DNA from: Taiwanofungus camphoratus
Taxonomy: Eukaryota > Basidiomycota > Agaricomycetes > Polyporales > Taiwanofungaceae
Assembly (NCBI GenBank): GCA_003999685.1
Contig: CP021223.1
Location: forward strand, 806,001 to 870,000
Direction: 5' to 3'
DNA: 64,000 bases
Part shown: piece after piece, positions 1-10,205 of the stretch
Position numbering within the stretch: the first letter of the stretch is position 1
How the letters are laid out: the number at the start of each line of letters is the position of its first letter
Notes under the pieces: generated by a model
Database searches by the model: none
What the model saw: only the letters and a program-made list of their open reading frames with translations
Told to the model about the DNA's origin: nothing
Translations under genes and position numbers: made by a program

Positions 1-189
1 TGTCTCAAATCATCTGCAAAACTGATGTCCATTCATTTTCCCGGTGTAAGGATTGTGAAGGATAAGATAGGGGAAGCCTCGGTCAAGCTGCAGTTCAGCC
101 AGGAGGAAGCATGGACGCGTGCTCTACGACACGTCCTGCTGGCTCTCAAAATTTTGCTAAAGTGGACAACTAACGGAAGCAACGCTTAA
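1..189 (+). CDS. 3' end of an unidentified gene (partial)
   Basis: The first frame is open from base 1 to a TAA at 187-189 and gives about 62 residues. The last third is amphipathic (EEAWTRALRHVLLALKILL) and looks like a conserved C-terminal helix rather than random translation. No start codon or family could be recognised because the gene enters from outside the window. It could be a chance open frame. Confidence 0.3.
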   Translation, partial: CLKSSAKLMSIHFPGVRIVKDKIGEASVKLQFSQEEAWTRALRHVLLALKILLKWTTNGSNA

Positions 190-820
190 CTTCACCTACA
201 TTCTGTCGTCCAGCGGGAAACCTCGCCTCGGCTTATTCAAAGTCCAGGTGCATCCAAGCGAGCGGTTAAATGACATCCGCGGAGCTGTATTGCATGCGTC
301 AGTTATCGAGATCTGCGCGTTCTTCAATTGTACATTTCGTTGTAGCATAGGTAATCTCCTGTACTGTATCTTAACATATGTCCGGAACGTGTATGCAGCA
401 TCGTGCACACAGCAATAGAAGTCGTGCTCCTTTACGTACGTTTGCAGTCAAGTCAGGCTCCGTGATTGCAGCCGTCGATGTTCTTCCTAGCTATACTCGT
501 TGATTGCGCTTCATGATGCACATCTTGCAAATTCAAGCAACCATGCTAGCTCTACAGCGGCGCTGGCTATCAGATCCAACTGGGCAGATATTTTGACATG
601 ATGGGAGGAAAGAAGGAAAGGCCAGGGAAGATTTCCTCGATCGGTCCGGGCTAAGTACTTTCCTTTAAATTTCACCCGACCGTGCGCAACAGTTGACCGC
701 CGATTGGTAAGTCGACCACCAGGAATTGTTTGTCATCACGTTAGGTCTGTCTTTCTGAAGCCAGACTTGAAGGGCATCTTCACTCTTCCCGACTCTCTCC
801 GCCCTCGACTTCCATCGTAT
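190..820. other. intergenic, upstream of GCS1
   Basis: No convincing coding frame or repeat is seen. The last 100-200 bases should hold the GCS1 promoter. An open frame runs into the GCS1 start codon from upstream, but the residues before [10 protein letters not shown] do not resemble the family. Confidence 0.4.
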
Positions 821-3589
821 ATGGGTCTTCTCTCTCTGGGGACACCTCTGGCCTGGGATGACGCCAAACAACACGCCAATCACGTCAGGACGCATGGAAT
901 CACTCAATTTCTGAATATTTGGGACCATCTTAAGGATAGATGTGGAGACGAATTGCTATGGGGAGACGAGGTATAATTTGATTTGATATCGTATGTGGTT
1001 CCGTTGACCGAATCGGCGTGGCTGTCCGTTCCAAAGATTGAATATATGGTTGTTTCGTTCGATGACGGAGAGAAGAATGCGAAACTCTCTCTCCGGCAGT
1101 CGGAAATTCTTGCCAAGCTCCAGGCGATCGTGAGCGACATTGCTTCTAACCGTGGCGAGACGTAGGTTCCTCCTACATCTCGCTCCGAAATGTCGTTCCA
1201 TGAGCCCTCTCCAGAGAATCTGTTCCCACCTTTCATCCAGAATATGGCCGGTTTATGCTTGAGTCTACTCCTGGCTCGCCATACAGAGGGTGCATAGCCG
1301 ATTTACTTTCGGTAGAGGGGAACATGCGTTATCGGTAGGTTGCATACGCAGTGAGATTGACTTCTCCCATTCTAACTGCACCCTTCAGACGTCGTCTAGC
1401 CCGCAAGTACCTCAAAGACAACGAAATGCCATTCACGTTGACTTCGTACCCTCGAATGGGCGTCCCTGGTGTCTTTACAGAACCTTACTGTGATCCTGCA
1501 AATGCAGTGTCGAGCCATAGTCTGTTCGTACCAGAAGAACTAACGAATCCTCATGCTCGTTTCCCGTGCGTGGCTTGGCATTCCATTATCCAATACTGTG
1601 GTCAGTCTGAACTCTGCACAGGACGCTGACCGCGAACATCAGACGGAGACGTGGTTCGAAAGTGGCAATCAATCTCCCTCTCTACATTGACAAGAATACA
1701 CCGCGGCCCTTCGTGGACCCCACTATACCATGGCAGCGGGAAATCTACACGGAGGATCCTGGTATGGTGTCAAACTACATTGATGATCTATTTCTTTTAC
1801 ATGCTCATTTCTCCTGTCGGCCAGAGGCAAAACATGGTTCTGCTCTCATTGATCATATATACATGGACGCAATGGGGTTCGGGATGGGGTGTAGTTGCCT
1901 ACAGATCACTTTCCAATCCTGCAATGTTCCAGAGGCAAGGCGGCTTTACGATGCTCTCGTCCCCATAGCACCTCTCATGGTTGGTAAATCATGTTGGTGA
2001 AAGTCGCATGACTCATGATCGTTTCAGTTGGCGCTTACAGCGGCTAGTCCGCTATGGCGAGGGTACATCGCGGACGTCGATTGTCGTTGGGATGTCATTG
2101 CGGCAAGTGTCGACGACCGCACGGAGGAAGAACGTGGGCTGAAGGTCAGAGCTTCCGAATTTCTGAAATACGTGATGGACTCATGTCAGAGTAGCCTTTG
2201 CAAGAGAACAGGTTCAGGATCCCCAAATCACGATACGGCAGTGTCAGCTTGTACATCGCAGATAGCTGGATGAACAGACCAGAATACAATGATATCCAGG
2301 CACCCTATGATCAAGCAATTTTTGATCGTCTGCGGGACCACGGTTAGGCTCATCTTTTTTCAGACTGACCAAAAGGCACGCTGATCCCTGTATCATGGCG
2401 TAGGAATCGACGATGCCCTTGCGAAACACATTTCTCACCTGTTCATCCGAGATCCGCTCGTCGTGTTCTCAGAAACTATTGATCAAGACGATACGAAGAG
2501 TAATGATCATTTCGAGGTATAGAGTCTTTCTTGTACAACATTTTCACGTCCGCTGAAAAGTTCATTGTAACTAGAATATTCAATCGACGAACTGGCAAAC
2601 CGTCCGCTTCAAACCGCCTCCAGCGAACTCTTCCATAGGCTGGCGCGTGGAGTTCCGTTCCATGGAAGTGCAGATGACGGACTTCGAGAATGCCGCTTAC
2701 TCGGTCTTCGTCGTGCTTCTCTCCAGAGCTATTTTGAGCTTCAATTTGAACCTTTACATCCCTATCTCCAAGGTGGCTTTCTTTTAACATTTCTGTGTCA
2801 TTAGAATCCCTTACACGTCCTTTCAGGTCGATGAGAATATGTCAAGAGCACAGAAGAGAGGCGCCGTGCACTCCCAGAAGTTCTACTTCCGTAAGGATGT
2901 GTTCCTGTCTGGCTATTCCTCCAGCTCTGCAAGCACATGCTCTTCCTGTGCGAGCTCACCTGTCGAAGGGACCAATGGCATCCCGAAGAAGGACAAGAAG
3001 CTACGCAATTGCTTCCCGCCGATCCCGCAGCCTGAGAATGGGTACTCTCACAAACCGGTTGAGGACGAGTACGAAGAGATGACTTTGGAAGAAATCATGT
3101 TCGGGAAGGTATGGCTTTGTCATTGATAGTCTTCGCAATGACTCGTACCTAATGAGACTCTTTCCATTGGATGATAGCAGGAAGCCTTCCCAGGTCTCAT
3201 GGGTCTCGTGTATGCGTACCTAGACACGCTAGATGTCGATGAGGATGAGCGACGCCGGATAGAAGAATATTTAGATCTCATAAAGCGCAGGACAAATGGT
3301 GCGTACCTGGTCCTTCTAGCGGCAGTTGTTGTTGAGGCAAGGAGAATCCTAGGATCGTTGAAGACCGCAGCGACCTGGATTCGTGAGTTCGTGCGCTCGC
3401 ACCCTGCGTACAAGTACGATTCCGTTATCAGTCAAGAGATTAATTACGATCTCCTGACAGCGGTAGATGAGATGTGAGTCTTGCAACACCATACACAGAT
3501 GCATTCGGTGGCTTATCTGGAAATGCTCAAAATAACTCAGAGAACGCGGCGTCAGGAAGGCTCCTGACTTCTTACCCAGCAAGCATTAG
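821..3589 (+). CDS. GCS1: glutamate-cysteine ligase catalytic subunit
   Basis: This enzyme joins L-glutamate and L-cysteine with ATP, the first and rate-limiting step of glutathione synthesis in the cytosol. The start is set by [16 protein letters not shown], typical of the eukaryotic family, and is followed by [14 protein letters not shown]. Further family blocks appear in order on successive exons: [76 protein letters not shown] and [10 protein letters not shown]. The last exon ends [15 protein letters not shown] then TAG. Introns are numerous and short; one starts at 1162. About 650 residues are predicted, the usual length. It converges on the RraA-like gene, with a 390 base spacer. I see no break. 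Confidence 0.95.
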
Positions 3590-3979
3590 GTTGAGACGCA
3601 CGTAACAAGAGTAACAAGGAAGTGTATTTTACGTTGTATCTGTTGCATGGTGATGCAGTCAAGTCGCCGCTGTGGCCATTGCTTCACGCTCCTTCATTCT
3701 GTGTATGGGCTAACGCATATGTGAGGAGACGCCTCTCATGGCCCGTCACTGAGACTAGGCCAACTGGACACTTCACAACGTAGAGGCTCGTAGCCACATC
3801 GTGAGTGAAGAATCTCATGGCCGCAAGGGGCTACTGGAGACCTATGTTCCAGCCTCAAAAATTGCACCCACCGAGTTTCAATTTGCAATGAAAGTCTCAT
3901 TTCCCTTACTTCAAACCTGCAATTCAGTAGTCTGATACATACATAGTTCTATTCAATTTCATATAGTTTCGAATATTTA
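3590..3979. other. convergent 3' spacer
   Basis: The spacer lies between the stop codons of GCS1 and the RraA-like gene. It is moderately AT-rich towards its right end and should hold both polyadenylation regions. No other feature was found. Confidence 0.5.
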
Positions 3980-4785
3980 TTACTTGCCTCTGTGCTTCTT
4001 GAATGTCACCTGGACTCCCTTACCTGCCACAATGTCCTCCATACATCGACTATCAATCTCTCTTCCCATCGCCGCGAGCTCGACCACCTTGTCTATCAGG
4101 TAAGTGGGAAAACATACTACGCCATCTTCGTCTGCGACGATCCAGTCTCCCGGCTCAACTGTCGCCGCAGGAAGGCTATCCTGATTCGTCCCCCCTGCAA
4201 TGCTCTGGGGTGATATTATAAGGGGAACGTTCACGGCCGATGGGCGCGTGAATGGAGTTTGACCAAGCGTGGAATGGCCCCTGGCGAAGACAGGAAAACC
4301 AGCACTACGATGCTCGGCAAGGTCTCTGCACCGTCCGGAGATGACTACGCCGACTGCACCACGCGACTTTGCGCCCGCAGTCATAAGACCGCCCCAGACA
4401 GCATTCTTCGCCTCTGTTCGTCAACAGAAGGACAACCATGAAGTCGTACAGCAGGTACGTATGCAATGGTAAAGCGCAGTGTGAGCAGGCGGCTTCTGCG
4501 CTAAAGTAAGGAGATCACTGAACGAGGCGGCGCGTCAACGACGATTACAGAGGCATCCGGAGCGGTATCGACGAAGTGAGCAGAAAGCTTTGGGGCGTTC
4601 GTGTCTGATGCCAAAACCATTTGTACGGTGTAAGCAGGTCCACAGATACGAACACCGGGGTCTGGCGACATCATATGGATGTCGGGAATGTGACCTCCGT
4701 TCGGTAACCCAATTTTGACCAAAGCGTCGGATATCTCGCAGGAGGAGAAATCGGAAAGAGTTGAACTAGATAAGGGGAAAGACAT
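3980..4785 (-). CDS. RraA / HMG-CHA aldolase family protein
   Basis: The family fold (once called dimethylmenaquinone methyltransferase-like) includes class II 4-hydroxy-4-methyl-2-oxoglutarate aldolases and oxaloacetate decarboxylases, as well as the RNase E inhibitor RraA. Fungal members are usually taken to be aldolase/decarboxylase-like. Exon 1 (about 95 residues) starts MSFPLSSSTLSDFSSCEIS and carries HIPDIHMMSPDPGVRICG. An intron of roughly 100 bases follows APPQ. Exon 2 carries the active-site pattern: GGLMTAGAKSRGAVG, then SGRCRDLAEH, whose Arg-Asp pair fits the metal/substrate site. It also has PGDWIVADEDGVV near the C-terminus. About 230 residues is normal for the family. It is divergent from the VanZ-like gene, 307 bases apart. 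The substrate cannot be told from sequence. Confidence 0.85.
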
Positions 4786-4815
4786 GGCTCATAAACGGAT
4801 TTTCGTCTGGAGGAC

Positions 4816-4830
4816 CTTATATATATACAT
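4816..4830 (-). promoter_or_regulatory. TATA-like box of the RraA-like gene
   Basis: A run of alternating T and A (TATATATATA, about 4818-4828) lies roughly 35-45 bases upstream of the start codon at 4785, within the divergent promoter shared with the VanZ-like gene. Function is inferred from position only. Confidence 0.35.
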
Positions 4831-5092
4831 TGTTATCTATTTATTTTACTATGGGGTCATAATTATCGAAATATTATTCACCCGAGCGCTTTTGAGCATC
4901 GGCCAGCCTCAGCTTGATGACGCCGACACGAATGACACTTGGAAGCTATACACAGACCGACCGGAATCTCAGTCTTGCACAACTACTCCCTCTATAATAA
5001 CCCTTGCACTCAACTGTCGTCCAATTCAAATCAAGCGAACAAAGGAAAGGATTGAGATCTCCGATTTATGTCGAACACCTGCAGCGTGAAAG

Positions 5093-6245
5093 ATGCCTGG
5101 ACTTTCAAGTAATGCTAACTCTACCGAGTCCATCTGGAAAAGGTCAGGCCGGAATGTACGCAAATTCAGCCGCAAGTCAAGCAAAGCGATTATGCGCTCC
5201 TACCGAGTCCAGATTCCCAAGTATGATATGCCCATACGTTTCCGACCAGTACGTTCACAGTCTGTTCTGTCCGGAAACAGTGTTCTCATCTGAAACGTAC
5301 AGTGGTTCCTTGTCTTTACATCGCTCATAATGGTGTTACTCGCCTTCTTAGGGTTCACCAACTTCTCGCATGCGCTTCCACTGAACGACAAGCTATTGCA
5401 CTTCTTCTGTTTGTGCATGGCGACGGGAGTTTTCTATTTCATGTTTGATGTCGAAGAGTGAGTCAGTGGTAGTATCGCAGCTCACAATACCTCCCATGGA
5501 CTTAGTGTCTTCTCACGAATTGTGATACAGAGACGCGCGACGAATATGGTTCTGGCGCAGTGCACCTCTGATCTTCACTGGAGTAGTCTGTTTCTTTTTT
5601 GGTGGTATCATGAGCGAATTCATCCAGTCCCTACTCCCTGTATGTACCTGGCTTTGCTCGTGCGTGATGATTAATCTCGGACCTCAATTTGGTCGCCCGT
5701 AGCACAAGGAGTTCCAAACCGGAGACGTCGCAGTAAGTAGTTTCAAAATTCAAGGTGGGTTCTGCTGGTTGATTTTAACCCTGTCGTCATCCTAGGCAAA
5801 CCTTCTTGGTTCAAGCCTAGGACTGTATATTGCATACTATCTCGAACGATACTACCGACGTAGACGCGAAGTACGCCTCGTTTACTATTATATTTGTAAC
5901 TTGGGGACTGATGACCGGCATGTCCAGATCGCGCGCTTATATCGACCGCTGGACACAGAGTCATTACCTTCAGAAGACGAGGATGATATGGAAGGTGGAT
6001 CCACTCAGCTTCTTCCAACACACTATCAACCTAGTCCACCGGTGAACCCCGCCAAGATCGGTCGTGATGCTGCATCAAAAACGGGTGTCGGACGAGTCCG
6101 CCTGGCGGACGTGTGGGACGAGCGCGAGGAGCTTTTTGACATTGGCGAGGCCAGCGATGAAGACGAAGAGGGGAGCCGCGGGCACAATTTTACCCCCCGT
6201 GCGACTGAGACTCCCAAGATTGTCGTGACCGGTTTGGTATCATGA
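5093..6245 (+). CDS. VanZ-like multi-pass membrane protein
   Basis: This is a small integral membrane protein with a VanZ-like domain, a fold known from bacterial glycopeptide-resistance loci and widely present in fungi with no settled role. Exon 1 (5093-5248, 52 residues) is basic. Exon 2 begins WFLVFTSLIMVLLAFLG at 5303, followed by LNDKLLHFFCLCMATGVF, the family's second helix. Later exons give FTGVVCFFFGGIMSEFIQS and GDVAANLLGSSLGLYIAYYL. That makes four hydrophobic segments and the conserved D-K-x-x-H, S-E-x-x-Q and D-x-x-x-N signatures. The C-terminal 100 residues are acidic and disordered (DIGEASDEDEEGS). Five introns join cleanly and I see no break. Confidence 0.85.
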
Positions 6246-6401
6246 CAATACACACCTACTTTGACTGGTAATGATACACAACAGACTATCTCGTGTCATC
6301 TTAGCAAAGAATCCTTGTGCATCGTAGTGTATCAATATAAATCATTCAAGGTCGTACTGTTTCTCAGCTTGCTGCTATGTACCATTCATCTCGAGAAACC
6401 T

Positions 6402-8728
6402 ATGTCACATTTCGCTAGTCGCGCCAGCGAAATCAGATGCACCGGTCAAGTCTTGCTACGAAACTGGCTGTCCTCGATGCCGACATGTCTGGTCTACTCA
6501 GCAAGACTGTCTCTGCTACTCTCCGCCCGTCACCAAGGTCGTGATGTTGTTGCAAGCAATACACCTTGCAAGCTGGACCGCATCCGCTGCACAAGAACAC
6601 GGTGGGCAGCATTCTCTGCCGTAGCTACGGCAGTAAAACGAGAGGTCGGCTCTGCTACCGACTCGCATCATCATACATTCACTGTTTTACACAAAACGAG
6701 ATCCCTGCTTCCTCGCATACTCCCTTCTGAGGTGCATGCACCACATATCACTGACTCACTGGAATTCTGGCACGAGCTTCTCACAAGAGCGTATGACGAT
6801 CTGTCTCTTTCTCCAACCGCCCAGCAAGAGGACAGGCTCCGTATAGCTGGTATGTGGGTGAGAATCTAACTAGGTTGTCCAGTCCATGACCTAGGTTTGC
6901 CGCCAGTATATGCGTGTGATGGATTGTCTGGGGCACATGAGTTGGTAACAGCTCTATTAGAGGACCCTTTCGCATCTGATTCTCAGAAAGAAGCTTTGCG
7001 AACTCGGTGGCATGCCAGTCAAGATGAAAAAAATTCTTTGTCGTTACAGTAAGTTTGATACCTTACGACTTTTCACCATCAATTGAGGCTCCCGGAAGGT
7101 ATGGGTCTTTGGCGATGAAGGAATCGGACAACCTTTTTCTCCAGTCATCCTGGCTCCGAAGCTTCTCAGTACCCCTTCGAGTGCAGGAGCTCAGGGCTCC
7201 ACCGTCTCATCCTCATACTACCCGTGCCCACGAAGTGCTCAAAGATATCTTCAATGCTGACATTCCGATCATCGTATGCAACCCTATTTCTACCCCGCTC
7301 CGGTCATTACTGTCTTCCACCCGTTCGCCTTTACCTTTGAGCCATCGTAATGCCATTCTAGTCATTACCTCCACCCAACCCTCTCCAGAAGCAGCAGAAC
7401 GTATCAAATCTTTACTTCCCCACGACATTCCAACCTTATTCATCGATCCTTCCCGAGCGCTTGGAGCGCTACGGACTCTCAGCTCATCTCCTTCTTCCCC
7501 TACTGCAGTACAGAGTTACCAGGATAACTTCGCTGGGTCTCGCATATCTAGTCTGACTGAGGCCGTGTCCAATACTCTAGCGGCTGAAAGTCAAGACGTA
7601 CCTCCTTCGGCTGTCATCTCAGCGTTGCATAGGCGAACAGCTCAGTCACTAATCCAGGACGCGTTGGATGCTTGTCGTTCCGCTCTGACTCGTGCAGAGC
7701 GGGAGGTGGACAAGGTATGCGCGGAAAACAGTTCAATGAGAGACCGGGCTGAGGAGCTCAAAGTGAGGGTAGCCAGGGAGGTGTTCGGAATGGCGAATGA
7801 GGGTGCGGACGAAGGGGACGAGATTCAGAAAGCAGTGAAAAAATCCAGTCGAGAAATCAGGGCAGTTATGGATCGTTTGACGTGGTGGAGGCTGTTGTGG
7901 AAGGTAGACGATGTCGGAGATATTATTGCTACTGCAGTCGACCGAGCATGGTGCAAGGACTTGGAACGCAAGGTATGGCGACTTGAACAACATCGTGTCA
8001 GGACTGACGGTAATGATCATCTTGCTGTATAGTTGATATTCCATGCTGGCCGTCTCGCAATCCACCAACAATCCTTCACTGATTCAAGTAAAGCACTCCT
8101 TGCTTCCTTCTCTCCGCCTTCTCCTTTTTACTCCCATGTGCTTCAAAATGCGGTCTCTCAGCTCTCCTCTGCACCGTCCTTTCCGATGAACGTCACCGCA
8201 TTGACGCTGCCTCTTCATTCCCGACGACGGCAGCTTGGCTACCCCACAGGAAGATTACAGACCACCGCCAACAGGGCAGTGCTTGGGATGGGTGGCAGTG
8301 TTTTTGGTGGTTTTGGCATTGCTTGGGCAGGCTGGGCGGGTCAGCTGGGTCTGCTTGACATAGGCATGCAGATGGAGACTGCCCTTGGGTTAGGGCTGCT
8401 CGGGGCTGTCGCTGGCGTGAGAGTAGCTGTAGGCAGTTTCGAGCGAGCGAAAAAACATTGGTGGCAAGATTACGATAGGGTTGGAGAGGGCCTTGAAAGA
8501 GATCTCAGGGTGCGTTCCTCGTTACAGTCGTTCATGCTTCTCAATTATATTTGACGGTTCACTCAGGAGACTTTGGACCGGACAATAGAGGAGCAAGTAA
8601 TTGTCATCTCTGAAAAGACTTGTTCTGGTCTGGAACAGTTGGTCGTGAAACGAAAGGATGAAATTGAGGAATTGAAGGATGAGGTGGCGATACTAGACAG
8701 GGAGGTAGAGCATGCTGTATCTTACTGA
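6402..8728 (+). CDS. Mmc1-like mitochondrial protein
   Basis: The N-terminus is Arg/Ser-rich and lacks acidic residues over its first stretch, which fits a mitochondrial presequence. The middle exon (about 300 residues, around 7096-7970) alternates low-complexity Ser/Pro with helical, charged segments. After the exon joined at about 8036 comes a strongly conserved part: AGRLAIHQQ, then a glycine-rich hydrophobic hairpin (GMGGSVFGGFGIAWAGWAG and LGLGLLGAVAGVRVAVG), then KKHWWQDYDRVGEGLERDL and a final coiled coil. This matches what I recall as the Mmc1 C-terminal domain of fungal mitochondrial proteins; the name rests on memory of that domain. Introns are short (one near 6851 is about 45 bases). 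It converges with TIM17. Confidence 0.6.
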
Positions 8729-9206
8729 CGTGCCGAGCAACCTACTCATACACCTTTATGGTCGGACAAACGATACTAGTTGTTTTTGAAGTAAACAAGG
8801 TGTCCGCAGCGAGAGCGTTCTTCATCCCTGGAAGGTACCTTGAGCGTATGGGATTTGTTCCGACCGAGGTCACTGTATATCCCAATAACTAATCTTCCTC
8901 ATGACATCTGCCGTTGATCTAGAAGTTCCTTGGAAGGTGTCCACTTTGGCTTGTAGATGAATGCCACCGACGGGACCAGATAATTGACTTTGATTATGCC
9001 TTTTACACCGATACAGGCCATCTGAGCATGGACGCTGAAGATTTCCGCTGAGGCAATCGTGCACACCAAATTTCAATTTTGAATCAGACTTAGCGGACAA
9101 ATAAGTTAGGCACGCGACATCGTACAATAGCAATGAGTAGCGGATTAAACAGACATGATAAGGGAGCATATACATCTAGCATCCAGGAACCTCTTGACGT
9201 GGTAGT
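8729..9206. other. convergent 3' spacer
   Basis: This DNA lies between the Mmc1-like stop codon and the TIM17 stop codon. It holds no recognisable coding or repeat feature; presumably it contains the two 3' UTRs. Confidence 0.4.
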
Positions 9207-10020
9207 TCATGATGGTTGTGGCTGCATGTTTTCTGGTACTGAGGTAGTACACCACGGTAGTCAGTATCCCGTGAAACCCGGGGGAGCTGGTACAAGAACT
9301 CACTTGGTGGAAGCTGTGGTCGTGTACCTTCGTTGAACACTCGAGAGGCAAGCACACCAACACCTTCGAAGACACTAAGGAGAATACCACAAGCAACAGC
9401 CGAACTGAGAGCCGAACGGGGACCACCTTGTATCGAAAGTTAGCATCGTGCAGTAAACATTGACAAAGGGATGAAGCGACAGAAGGTAGGTATGCTGTAC
9501 GAACGATGCTATCGGAGTAAATCCCACAACGCATTGCGTCCGTAGAGTGCCCACTTATTTCGAGATTATTGAACTCACTTCGTGCTGCTAGACATCCGCC
9601 AGTCAAAAAACCCGAGATGATAGCATTCCACATATCCTCCTTTTGTCGCCAACCTTTCACTGCGCAGTCAAATGTAGAAAACATTCCACCCCAGACACCA
9701 AAGTTTCCACCTGTCACAGGAGCTCGTGCCTTGATGACAGACATTGCACCGACCAAACGATCTCCCTACACATGATATACGTACGATCAGCCATTGTAAT
9801 ATCGCTTTGTAGAGTACGTACTCGTGGTGAGTTCCGGGCGCCTTTGATGCCGTGCCAGATGGTCCCACCGATTGCACCCATAGCGAAGGCACTACCGAAG
9901 TCAGATAGAATCACCCATGGACTACAAGACAAACATGGCGCAAGAATGATCAGCATCGTATGCATAGAATAAATGAGAAAAATCTTACCATGGGTCCCGA
10001 GTATGATCTGCGTGGGCCAT
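9207..10020 (-). CDS. TIM17: mitochondrial import inner membrane translocase subunit Tim17
   Basis: Tim17 is a core subunit of the TIM23 presequence translocase. Exon 1 reads [10 protein letters not shown] and splices into [20 protein letters not shown], the diagnostic N-terminus including the conserved Cys and the first glycine-zipper helix. Further exons give [11 protein letters not shown]-type sequence ([19 protein letters not shown]), [35 protein letters not shown] and [20 protein letters not shown]. The last intron (about 65 bases) is chosen because it gives the ending [13 protein letters not shown] then TGA; reading through it would give an atypical tail. Four transmembrane segments and about 160 residues are as expected. 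It shares a 185 base divergent promoter with the CDCA7-like gene. Confidence 0.95.
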
Positions 10021-10117
10021 AGTGTATTTTGAAAGTAGTCGCTGTCCAAGGCGGTGACGGTTAGCTCAGCGATGTGGCGGCGAAACTTTTGGCGTTCAGG
10101 GCCGGGCTGATGATGAT

Positions 10118-10123
10118 CACGTG
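10118..10123. promoter_or_regulatory. CACGTG E-box in the TIM17/CDCA7-like divergent promoter
   Basis: The palindrome TCACGTGA sits 98 bases upstream of the TIM17 start and about 83 bases upstream of the CDCA7-like start. CACGTG is the core site of fungal bHLH factors of the Cbf1/USF type. The same core is found upstream of the ATP synthase delta gene at 22403. Binding is inferred. Confidence 0.4.
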
Positions 10124-10205
10124 AAGACGCGCTTCATGTGATGTTAAGACGCGGCGCGGTGGCTTCGAATCGTAACCTGACCCTCAACCACAACCGTCTC
10201 TCAGT

